From: Xiphophorus maculatus | Lineage: Eukaryota; Chordata; Actinopteri; Cyprinodontiformes; Poeciliidae | Length of the DNA stretch: 64,000 nucleotides | Assembly (NCBI RefSeq): GCF_002775205.1 | Contig: NC_036447.1 | Span: forward strand, 13,436,501 to 13,500,500 | Direction: 5' to 3' | Shown here: piece after piece, positions 23,893 to 36,300 of the stretch | How positions within the stretch are numbered: position 1 is the stretch's first letter | Layout of the letters: every line of letters starts with the position of its first letter | The notes under the pieces: model-generated | Database searches by the model: none | Told to the model about the DNA's origin: nothing | What the model saw: only the letters and a program-made list of their open reading frames with translations | Made by a program: the position numbers and the translations under genes

Positions 23893-25625
23893 AGACATTA
23901 AAATTGAATAATTACAATGAAGCCTGTCAAATTAAAATTATGTCTTTATGCCAGGAACCTAAATGAAGCAAGGGCTCCTCCTCTTTCTGGGATGAGGCTG
24001 CAGTTTAACCTGGTGCCTTTGGATGTTGAGCTGACCACGTGGACTGACTGCCTCACTATGGTTCAGTCTTACACTCAGCAGCTATGTAGCAGTCTAACTT
24101 AAAAAAAAAAGCTTGATGTTGCACTATTGTTATCCATGGACATGTATGTGCTTCTTTTCTCTGATCGTGTATGTTAGAGCATTACTCATTACTTTCAAGA
24201 GTTTTAATAGGTTGAATATTTATAAAGTGAAACCTTGTTGTTAGGAAAGACAGAGCTCGACTGCATCAACGCAGCACCGTCAACACCACTTCTGTTCTTT
24301 CAGTTTGTAATTTTGCTATTTAAAAATCACTCCTGTTCTAAAATCTGTTAAATATATACTTTTTATATTTATAACAGCTCTTATTTTAGCACTCTTAAAA
24401 TACAAACTTTAATTTGTTTTTGATCACATCGAAGATAAATCATTGAAATACTTTAACAATGTTTGTCTAATCCAAGCCTTTGGTTTATTTTGACTTAGCA
24501 GACCACAAAAATACTTTTAATGAAGGAATGGTCTTTGGTGAATTGTAACTGAATCGACACTTTATGTCCCTTTTAGGTAAGCTAGTAATTTGTCTCCCCA
24601 ACTAAAAGCATTTTAATTTTTTTGTTTTTACACCTGCAAGCTTGCAGTGACTACATGCTCTTTGTTGTGTCCCACCAAGCAGTTGTAGGACATAAGCTTT
24701 GATTTCTCTGTCCATTCGTGGTTAGTCGTAATCTAGTAATCTGTCTCGTTTTCACCTCCAGCATTCACATAGTTGCTGCCAGATGTACTTCTTGCACTAT
24801 TCCACGTGAGATTATTAATCCCACTACACAGGCTCCTTCTCCCATGTTTTGCACAGCCCGTGTCCCACCCCCAGGTCCTACTGTAAACTTAGAAACTCTC
24901 TTTGGTGCAATACAAAGCCAGATGATTTATCATTATTTAGAAATTATTTTATTGCTGACAGACAAATGGATGTACCCAGTTACCATTGGCCTGGGATGTT
25001 ATTCACCTTTGTCCATTGACATGTAATGAGATTTTAACCCATTAAAACATGTCAGGACTCCTGCAGTCACCAGTGTCCTCACACTTCAACATTTAATGGG
25101 TTAAAACAGATCACTCTGCTTTTCTCTCTTCAAAGAAGCAGGAAAGTAACAAAAACTATTTTTTTCCACCATAGCATTAAATCATATTCTACTTCTAGCA
25201 TTATTTACAGTATATGAACAGATGGGAGATGTTACATCTTCTCTAGTGTTTTGTTTTGTTTTTTTCCTTAAGATGCCTACCTCCACTGGGGCTGTGCTAA
25301 GCCTACTGCTGTTTAGCTTACTGGTCATAGATGAGGCTGGAGAATTGATTGACCAACACTAATCTGGGATCAGTTTGCTTTTCCTGCCATCTAAGAGCAC
25401 ATAGGTCAAAACGTAACCATAGTGAGTATTATGACTGACTACACATTTGCATAGATTTGTCACTGGTTGCATTATTATAAGGGAGGTTTGTAAGGCTCGG
25501 TCTTGTGGTGAATAACCCTGGTGCTCTGTTGTACGTGTTTTTTAAGTGTTTTTATACAGTGCGTTACAGATGCATCAGAGGTGTCTGTAACTGGATCAAT
25601 AAAGTCTTTTCCAGTAAATCCTGAG
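23893..25625 (+). other. lcorl: 3' UTR of the long lcorl form
   Basis: This AT-rich, non-coding stretch runs from the TGA at 23890 to the poly(A) signal at 25598. The first 210 bases contain a possible splice acceptor (gccag at 23950-23954), treated under findings. Confidence 0.6.
25598..25603 (+). terminator. lcorl: Probable lcorl poly(A) signal, long form
   Basis: AATAAA in ctggatcaataaagtc is followed within 30 bases by a T/GT-rich stretch (cttttccag, then gagtgattattgtt). It is the best-placed hexamer before the convergent ncapg gene. Confidence 0.6.
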
Positions 25626-26104
25626 TGATTATTGTTAAAATATACTGTATGAATGGGCCAAGGCGGTACATATCTTTAACAAGCCTTCAATTTAGAGTAA
25701 ACCAAAGGGTTTGACACTTGTAGGCTAAGTTTTGAAACACAAATTTAAGCTAGCACAGATTTTTATCCATTTGAGGATAGCATGCAGGTAGATATATAGA
25801 ATATTTTGACGTAATAATTTGTCTCATTTCAAAAACCAAAACTCAGAGTATTATGTAACTTTATTATGTAGAGTAAAATAATTGAGCTTTTTTAAATCAT
25901 TCTGACAAAATTCAGTCTCAAAATTAGAAAATTTTTGAATAACACCCTAGTTACACTTTTTGAACACGAGGACAAAAGAGGGAAAAGAGAGGACATGGAG
26001 AGACAAGGAAGGAAGAATTTCACAAGGACTGGAAACAATAGAAAATAAGAAAAACAAAAAAAAAGCATGAGCAAGAAACAAAGGTAGAGTGCATTTAGTT
26101 AATA

Positions 26105-26330
26105 CAGCGCTTCTCAATTCCAGTCCTCAGGCTCCCCTGCTCTGCATGTTTTAAATGTACCTCTATTCTAGAACAGCTGATTCAAATGATTGCATGACCA
26201 TCAAGTGCTGCAGAAGCCTGTTAATCACCCACATATTCAATCCAGGTGTGTGGCAGAAGGGAAACACCTAAAACATGTAGGGCGGGGGGGGGGGGGGGGG
26301 GGGCGTGAGGACTGGAGCTGAGAAACACCG
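26105..26330. mobile_element. hAT-like MITE between lcorl and ncapg
   Basis: A 226-bp element is flanked by a perfect 8-bp direct repeat, agttaata (26097-26104 and 26331-26338), the target-site signature of hAT transposons. Its ends are inverted: the left reads cagcgcttctcaattccag and the right, on the reverse strand, cggtgtttctcagctccag. It holds an uninterrupted run of 20 G (26284-26303). No coding capacity. Confidence 0.85.
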
Positions 26331-26576
26331 AGTTAATAGAACAAATTAAAGTCAAAATATAAATGGAATTCCATTCTTTCATTTTCCTACTTTCATCCAC
26401 CTTGAATAAGCAAATACAATTCCAGGCTGCATAGGAACCATAAAAATATTAACATGAAGAGTTTAACGGCTGTTATTCTCATCTGTGATGCCATCAGAAT
26501 CAAATAAACAAACCCAATGAAACAAATTTTACTTACTCATGACTAATACATGTAAGGGAGACAACTTACTTTTCTA

Positions 26577-26592
26577 TTTATTTGTTTTTATT
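26577..26592 (-). terminator. ncapg: Candidate ncapg poly(A) signals
   Basis: Two TTTATT hexamers (AATAAA on the minus strand) lie at 26577-26582 and 26587-26592, about 250 bases after the ncapg stop codon. This would leave about 1 kb between the convergent transcripts. Confidence 0.5.
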
Positions 26593-26834
26593 ATAAAAGT
26601 TAAGACAGAAAAAATAATGGCACACAAATAAATTCAGTGAAAGCTTAAGATATAACCGCAATAGTTATTAGCCATGAATGTTTCGAGCTTAGTTATATTT
26701 ACTAAGACCCAGTAGGTAATGAATACTTATCACTATATAGACATTGAATGCAACAACAGTAATAGGATACAAATAAAAGACAAGCATTTCTGTTCCTGCT
26801 GAGTAAAACACTTCAACTGTTCAAGAGTGAACAT

Positions 26835-29800
26835 TCACGACACATTGGCCTCTTGATTGATGAGAGGGTTCAGATCCAGTTTGGTTTTCTCCAGAGCTGC
26901 AGTCTTTGCCCTCCGCGACGAACGCAGAACAGGAACAGACTCTGGGACATTTTCTCCATCACTGCAGCCAAACATAGATGCACACAGACTGTAAAGGTAT
27001 GGCTCTGTAAAAGAAAACTGGCATGTTTCTGTCCTGTTAAGAAAAATCTGAACTCACCTCTCCTCTGATGACTCAGCCTTTCTGCTCGGCCTTCTGCCCC
27101 CTTTGGCAGTGCTGGCTTTCCTTTGACCTGTGCAGACAGACACTCAGGTTACCTCCTGGAGCTGAGTCACCTCCTCCTCCTGTCAGGAGCTCTATAAATA
27201 AAGCTGTGCTGTAAATAACTGAATGTACAGGCACAGGGTCTGAGTTACCTCTCTTAGGTCTCTTAGCGGATTTTGATGGATCTTCTGTTGCTACTTCTAC
27301 AGAGACAATGCATATTTACAGAAATTAAAGCTTTTCAAAAATAAACTCAGCATCTCTCAGGTGATAAGACCACTCCTTCACAGCAGGTACACCTGGATTT
27401 ACACACATTAATTCGCTCAACCAGAGAATATCTAAAGGTGTGTACCGTCTGCGTTGACGCCCAGTGGTTGGAGAGCACTGGAGTTGACGACCTCTGCCTG
27501 TTCCTTAGAGTCCATCAGCTGATGCAGCATCTTCTCCAGAGCACGGAGGCAAACGCGATCCTTTACCACCTACAAGGACCCAAAGAGGAGCCGTCAGACA
27601 GAAGTTACTGCAGCGTAGATCCAAGTCCAGTTTGTTTCAAAATGCTTCCAAATGGCACCAAAGTGCTTGGTCTTGTTCTCATCTGTACCTGTACGAGCTG
27701 CTGCAGCAGTGTCGTCAGGTCGTCCCTCACTGTCTCCTCTCTGCTGAGCTCCAGGTTGCTCAGAGTCTTGGCATAGAGGCGGACTTCAGGCGCCGTGGGA
27801 TCTTTGAGCATCTCTCCACACATACGCACTGCCAGGTAGTCATGGACACACACCTCCTGAAAAAGAACAAAAAAAAAAACACCAGGACAAATTCAGTGAA
27901 CGTGGCTGTCATGTGTGAATTGCCTTGCAGAAGTATTCACATGTTTCGAGCTTTTTCAGATGTTATCAAATGCAATAAGCCGACATTAAACAGCTCATGA
28001 TTGTGAGGTGGAAGGAAAGGAATATTTGGTTTTCAACACGTTTTTACTACATGCATTTGTGTCCAAAGGCATGACACCTCTAAATAAAATCCAGCACAAC
28101 ATACTTCCTTCAGTTGCCCCCTAATTATAGATTCCAGTTGTAAGTAATTTGATCAAACGGTTTGATTAAAGAACATTAGTGAAGAAACAACATGAAAAGC
28201 CATTTGAATCGGCTGACATGTTTTAAAATGCAGAGGTCTTCTGCCAGAGACTTGCTGAAGTTCTTGGATGTTGTTCCGTCTTACCTCTGTGTTAGCTGAA
28301 GGTTTGATGAGTCCGCTGGGGCGGGTCAGATCAACTAGTAGTTCAACCACGTTGTTAATGTCCACCTCAGCCAGTGGAGAAGTGGCCGGGGCGTTCAGCA
28401 GAGTCCGAACTGTTGGCAGGAACGTCTCCTCCACAACCTCCTGGTGGGCTCTGTCACACAAACACCACCTGCTCTTTAATCACATCGCAAAGAGAGGAAG
28501 TCCTCTGACTCAACCTGGGGGTGTTATTGCTGGGGGACCTGCTCTCGCGGGCGTAGAGTTGGAAGAAAACTCCCAGACAGTGGCGCAAGCGGACATCGTC
28601 CTCAGTGACAGGATTGTACCACAGCAGCACCAAGCGTGAGAGCAACTTTGCACTCGAGATGCGACCCGTGTACATCAGCTTGGCCAGACCCTCTGCTGTC
28701 TCCGTCCGCAGGTCAGACATCTGGGTTTGTTTAACAGAAAAACAAACATTCAAATTCCCTCCCAAAGTCAGACACAAATAAGGATGCAATGATTTTATGG
28801 ATTATTCTGATGATTAATAGAAAACTGGATTAATCGATTGGCTTATTGTGCTTTTTTTTTTTTTTTGTCTAACCACTTTAGCTTATTTTATAAAAATGTT
28901 GGAAATACATATAAAAATACAAAAATAATTCAATTCCTTTTTTAAATAAAAATATTGTATTGCCTCAACTGTAATAGCAGCATTCTTTTCGAGTTTGCTG
29001 CATCATTTGTACCAAAGGATTAATCTGCAACTAAAAATTATTCTTCTATCAACATGTGAAAATCTCATCTCTCTTCTTGAATTATCAATACACTGTAAGA
29101 CTGATCTGTTGACTATTTTTCAAAAAAGATCCTTAATAGGAGACTTTTGGAGGGTAAAACATTTACAGACAAAGAAGATTTTTTTTTATCAAATAAAAAA
29201 TAACATCTGCTGTTTGACAAAATGTATATTTTTTGTCAAAATACATTTTTTTTTATTTTGACAAAAATATGTCAAAATATTTTTTTCTTTAATTTAAGAA
29301 AAAAATTACGTTTTTTCTTAATTACTGCTGAGTGTATTGCTCTTTAAACAAAGTCTATGTGCTCCAGCTAACAATTAACCGATTACTGATTTAGTTATTT
29401 CAGTAATCGATTCATCACGATTAATCCAATTAAATGTTTCAACCCTAGACACAAACACTTACCGTATTTGTCAGCGGTGTATGAGTTAATCAAGCTCACC
29501 TCACTGTCCAGGAACTCTGACAGCATCACCAGTACGCTCTGTGCAGAGTCTTCTGGAATGTTCCCCTTGTCCTCGCCCGATGCCGCGTCGCCCTCCTGCC
29601 TGTCGGGTGACAGCGGAGGCTGGATGGTCTGAGTGGACACCGTTTCAGAGAGCAGCTGGAAGCCGAACAGCAGCAGTAGGTCAATGATCGCCCGCAGAGC
29701 GCTGATGCGGATCTTCACCTCGTCCAGCTGGGCAATCTGGAGAAAAAACGAAAACAAAGAAAACACAGATTCTAATTTTGTTCTCATTAATGCTTTTAGA

Positions 29801-30235
29801 TCTATGGTGGCTCTTAACTTTAAGAACTACATTACCTGCAGTGTCTTGCAAAATTGTTCAAACCTGACTATATTTGATGTAAGTTAAGAGAAAATATTTG
29901 CTTTATTTCCTCACATAGTAATTGTTAAGGTATCTGCATCCCCAGGTCCAGAACCAAACGAGGAGAAGCAGCATTCAGCTTCTATGCACCACAAATCTGG
30001 AACAAACTTCCGGAAACCTTAAAACAGCTGAAACACTGACTTCCTTTAAATCTTGACTAAAAACCCACCTGTTTAGAGTTGTATTTGAAACGTAATCAAT
30101 TACGAATTTAACGATGGCATTTGACTTAATGTAATGTTTTGATTGTTGATTCTATGTTGCATGACTGTGTTTTTGTGTTTGTTATGATGCAGAGCCCAGG
30201 TCCCTCTTGAAAATGAGATCTAGATCTCAATGGGG

Positions 30236-30333
<98 letters not shown>

Positions 30334-33300
30334 CTTTGAAATGCTTTGCTGCTGAAATGTGCTTTACAAATAAAATGTGATTTGATTTGATCTGTAGGTT
30401 TCAGAAAGTCTCATTTAAGGCATTTTTAACACAACCTTGAATGAAACCTTAAATTGAAAACAAAAAAATATTGGGAGGTGGTTGGGAGAACTTGCTGCAT
30501 TACAATTAAGCATTGCAAAACCTGAGATTGCTGGGGTTGTTTGTGGATGTCAACTTTTGTTGCTGTCGTCATTATTGCGTCCCGTCCGTTTGGTTTCATC
30601 CAGAGTGGCATTGGTTTTCATCTGCCTCTGTTGTTCATCGCTCTCCCGTGTGTCGAGCCTATCGCCCATAGTTGACGTAGAAATGATAATCAACTAGCCA
30701 GCAAGGGTATATTAGCAGCTAGCTACTGGTAGCCTCAACCACCTCAGAACATCTAAATAAACCTCATAAATTTGCCTGACAGAAAAGTACAGCAAGAAAA
30801 AAAAAAATTAAACAAAAAAAACTACGAGATGATATATTTCATGATAAAAATCTAAAATTTAATTTAAGGTTCACTCGCATGTTTTTAAATAAATTTCAGA
30901 CATTTTAAAGTCTTAATTTTAGACACAAATTTCAGGCGTTTTAAGGATGGGCAGACACCATGATTATGTGCTTCTTTGTGTTGACCTAATGCTTGTGGTT
31001 GTAGTGTGAAAAAGCAAAAAGGTATGAATATCTCTTCATTTCAGTTTAAATTAACTTAATAAGTTTGAGCCATGCTGAAGGATTTATTGCTAAAAAATGA
31101 AGAAGCGGTTGTTGTGAACCCACACAAGTATGAGAAGCTGTAAATAAAAAAACAAAACAATCTGCACACTCTGGTGCGAATCTGTTCAGAAATGAGTTCA
31201 CCTGCAGCAGGAGGACCATGTGGGTTTTGGCCAGCTCCTTGCTGTGCAGGGTGCAGGTTCCCAAACACACCACGGCCATATTGCGAACAGCAGGGTGAGC
31301 GTTTGCTATGGAGGGAAGGACCTAAGAGGACAAGCAAAGGAAATGACATGAACCACAGCTCTGCTTTTTCCAATTCTGCAATTTCAACAACGGATTATTG
31401 ATGAAATGAGGATGAATAAACATTCAGCTATTTTCTTAAGCACAAGTTAACACCCGTTTTGACAGATTGATTCAAAGGAGAAATATTTTTCTTCTATTGC
31501 TATTCTTGATTAAGATATTTTGGGTTCTCTCCTTTTTGAAGAGGAAGTATTTTTACACAGACGCTATTTTTAACATGTGTTCACAATTGTAGTTAACTCT
31601 TAACTGCACCTTCCTTCTGTTTTCTCGTGTTTTTGTTATCTACTCTGATGCCTTGACTTCTACAGTTCCCCCAAAAAGCCATTTCTAGCAGGGAAGTTTG
31701 AATTGCTTTGATTTCTTTTTTTAGCCCCTCTGCTTCTTTGAAGGCATCCGAGTCAGACTCTGTGCAGCTTGGAGGAACCACTTTGAGGAGCATGTTTGTT
31801 AAATGATGGCACAACGTTTGAGGAATATTTAGCAGCTGTCAAAGAAGGTTCCTGAACGGTTTTACTCCAGTAACAGCTTAGCAGTGCCGCACGAGATGCT
31901 AAATCAGGGAAGCTTCAGTCCAGTCATCAAGACTGGTAAGACAGCTCTGTAGCTTCAACGCTGAGCGAAGATTTTAATGGAATTTGAATCAACTACAGTA
32001 ACACACATTTTCTGTGACCTGGTTTCTGCGATCATTAATCGCCTGATTGACATTCCTTGAGTAAAAACTTTTCTAGACTCCAGTTTTAACACATCTCAGT
32101 CATTTCAGAAATACAAAGGTTTACTGTGAAATCATGCCAGATTTCTAATCAATTATTAATGTTCAGTGAGCACAACTTAGAAGGAAGGCCAAGAAGGAAG
32201 GGAAAGACATTGTAGGAAGCACAAAATTGAGGTAGCAAGATCAGAAGGAAGAACAAGCAAATGATACTGAAAGGAAGGAAAGGAGGAAATAAAAAAAAAA
32301 AACCAGAGCAAGAAATTAAAAAAAATACTGGAAGGAATGCAAGTCAAATAAATACCAGAATGAATCAAATGCAGACTAATTACCAGTGATGACATTAAGG
32401 CACTTATAGTGGGACCAGTGCGAGTCTTGATCTTCATCTGCTTTAGCAGTTCAGCACACATCGTCAGACACCTCAGAAGAGTCTCTGGGTCGTTCTGTCA
32501 CAGAATATTATGTTCAATTTTTATCCATCTTTCATAACTGCTGTGAATCTTCTCGTGTCCTTGCACACCTTCTCAGCGCGAACCTCCCTGTCGACTGGCT
32601 GGCTGCTCTCTGAGATCTCCTGCAGGACCTGGTTTCTTTGATCCTCTAGACCCGCGATGGAGTCCTTCAGCTCTGCTGCTCGACTGAAGTCCTGCGCAGC
32701 GATGCAGTCCTCCAGATCCTGTTTGGCCTCCATGAGGCGAACCTTCACCTCTGCAAGCTGGAGGGAACCACCAGAGAGGAAGAGGAGGATGAGTCGAGTC
32801 ATTCCTTAGCTGGAGTTAACTAGGTGAGTGGACAAAATCTCCCACCTCCACTCATCTAGAAGGATACAACTGGATAAGGTAAACTCAAGGGATTAACCAA
32901 TAAACGATAGAGATGAAACAATTAATTGTGATTAATTGATTGTTCTTGAGATAATCGTCAACTAATTTAGTAATTAATTCATTGTAACTTTAAATAATTG
33001 TAACTAGAGAATACAGACTTAAATAAAGGCCATTTGCTGGAAGATCATTCAGAGCAGTAATTAAGCCAAAACTTAATTCATGTTTGGCATCTAAGATAAA
33101 ATATATCTTCTTAGTTTGTAAACATGTTCTACTCAGAACTGCAAGTGGCATGGTTTTAGCTTCACTTGATAGCATGAAAGCGATGCTATATTATTGCATT
33201 TTTGGGAACATGTTTTTCTTTCTTATTTAAAAAAGGAACTCACTTGTTTATCTTTATCTTTTAATAGAATAGAATAGAATTCAACTTTATTGTCATTGCA

Positions 33301-36300
33301 CTGTCACAAGTACAAGCAACGAGATGTAGTTTGCATCTATCCAGAAGTGCTCTACGAGATATAATATTTATTTACAGATGTACAAGACTATGTATGTATG
33401 GACTATAAGGGGTTATAGCAAGAGATATAGATATTGTGTATAAATATAAATATGGGAGCTATATGCACAGATTATACAGAATATATAAGAATGTTAGGGA
33501 ATGGATTATAGATCAATAATGGCAGATAAAATTTACAGGTTGTATGTGTGTGAAGAAAACAGTCCGTGATGTAATGTATATCTAATATTGCATAAAATAA
33601 GCTTAAGTGTTAAATTATTTTTTTTAATCAAAATAATCAATAGAATAATTGATTATTAAAATAGTTGTTACTCGCAGCCCTAATAAACAATAAATATACA
33701 ATCACACTAGTGCATGAAGTACATGAGTTAAAATAATAATAATAATAATTTAAAAAACACTTATGTTTTTGTCCAAATCTGTTACAATGTTACCATCAGG
33801 TGATGGTTTCACCTGTGCAAAAACGGCTGTATAATTTTCAGCAATTATGCAATCTGGGCAATGTTTCTCCAAGTCTAGCCCACCTGGACCTGCTGCCGGC
33901 GGCTCCTGTTCTCATCCACCGGCTGACTGACCTCCATGATGGGTTCTCTCACATCCGAAATGATCTCTGCCACCTGTTAAAGAAAGCCAGCTCCTCTAAA
34001 TACGAGTCAGAGAGGTGATGATTCTACAGCCACACCGAGACACCAGAGTTAGTATTGCATTGTTTTTCATTTCCGTCTAACTGGCTCTACAAGCTATGGT
34101 GTTAAGAATCTATGTTAGTTGATAAGAAGTCTGACTTGATGAAAATGTTCGTCGTCTAAAGTCTAAGTCTGACTTACGGTCTGGATGCGTCTTTGGTCGT
34201 CTGGGATGAGGGCGAGGAGCTTCTCAGTGAGGAGAGACACCAAAGAGGAAGGGGTCTGTGTGAGAGCCAGCATCTCCTGCAGAACCGCCTGAACACTCTT
34301 CCTACAAACACAAATCAGTTAGCCCAACATATCATCATACAGAAAGTTATGACACAGTATGTCTGCATCCAAGTATGCAAGTAATTTAAGACAAAATATT
34401 TGCAAGAAAACTGTAAAAAAAAAAACAGATTCAGATTTTCTATAGATTTTTTTATGTCAAAATTTCTCATTCCTTTTGGAAACAATGGAAGGACAAACTG
34501 ACAGATAGATGGATGATAAATTGTTCCAGAAGTTATTCGATAAACGATGTCTATTTCAGACCATTTTCAAGTAATATAAAAGGTAATGGCATAATAATGC
34601 AAGTACACCCTCTCAAAGATGAATAAACCGATAAATAAAACCGGGTCAATATTAACAGTGTATGTTTATTTTCCAGTGGAGGAGGTTGGACATGTGGGTC
34701 ATGTGACAGTGATGCAGCGCAGGAGTGTTTAATTGAGGCAGAGAAGCAACGTAGGTGGTGTGGTTGTTTTTTTATAATGTTGAAAGTCTAGGATAATATA
34801 TACATCAGTAAATATCAATTATTGGTCAGCAGCAATAATATCAGCTCAAATTTTTTATATCTTTTCATCCTTAATTGGAATTTATTAATTGCTCTTGTTT
34901 CTTTTACATTTTTTGTTGGGAAATTCCAGAAGATAGCATTACCGGTTTTGCAGAAATAAAAAAAATGGATGAACAGATTGATGAGGTAATGGATACAATG
35001 ATAGATAAACTGAAACTGAGTTTTAGTTTGTACATCTACACCCAGTCTGCATGCTTCACCCATCCTTGTACCCATTCATCGATTAATCCATAGACAAAGA
35101 TTGCATTTGGCATTACATCCAGATATTTTTGCTCTAGATTTACCTGCCGCCTTCCTCGTTGGTATCAAGGCAACCGATGAGATGGATGAGGTGCTGGGAG
35201 ATGAACTCTTTGGTCATGACGAGCTCCAGCTGGTTGAAGTCAGCCCTCTGCTCCTCTGTCAGCACAGGCACCGCCTTCAGATAGCTACAGCAAACAAAGC
35301 AAAGAGTCAGTTAAACTCCAACAGTAGCATCACCCTCCATCCTTATCTCTCTACAAACACACACACACACACACACACAAGCAAGGCAATACGGAGTAAG
35401 TCGCTTTCTGCAAGTTCAAGTATGAAGCATCTTAGGCAAGCCTGGCAGTTAAAAAACATATTTTTATTTAAAATAAAAATCACACTTAGATATAAAAAGT
35501 GAGTAAAACACACACAAATAGTTAGGCACACATTAAATATATTAAATAGTAAGGCTTCAGTTATCCACACAGTTACATACATAGAGTACTCTTCAGAAAA
35601 CAGTGCCTTCAGATACCTGTGGTTACAACATTGTCATAGAAATTTTGATTTTCAGATTTATTGTGTCACAAAGTAGCTACAATAACATTAACTACATACA
35701 AGAAAAACACAAAGGAACATATTTTACTTTGTATCTAATACAGAGAGGCACAAGATCTTACTCGCAGGACCAATAGAGGGGGAGACTGGGACCCCAGCCA
35801 AATGGAAATCAAAAGCAACTATTTAAAAATTGATTACAGCCCTTAGAAATAAATAAAGCTCAAAAGTGTTCATTTATTTTCTACAGTTATTGGTGGGTAA
35901 TATCTCTTTGTAATATCTGGAAAATGTGTTTTAATTTTAAAGGCTGCCAAGTTTACCCAGAGCAAATAACAGAAGGAAGAACAAGATTTGTACTAAATCT
36001 ATGAGAGTTTTGTGCACGTTTAAAAGAAAAAAATCTTATTAAAAAAAATAAATCACATATGACTGTTATCCAGTCCTCTGTGACTATATGGTACAACTTT
36101 CTTTTCCACAAATCCTGTGCTATTTATTCTACTGTTTGCACCTCCACCAATAGCGTGACTTCAGCTGCTTTTGATCCATGGTGCATTCACTTGATGGAAA
36201 AATATTGGGTTTTTTCAAGTTACCAACTGGCTGAACTTCCCCGTGTGCATCTCTTCATATTTTACAAGGTCCAACCAAATCAGAAAGCTTATATTTTTTT

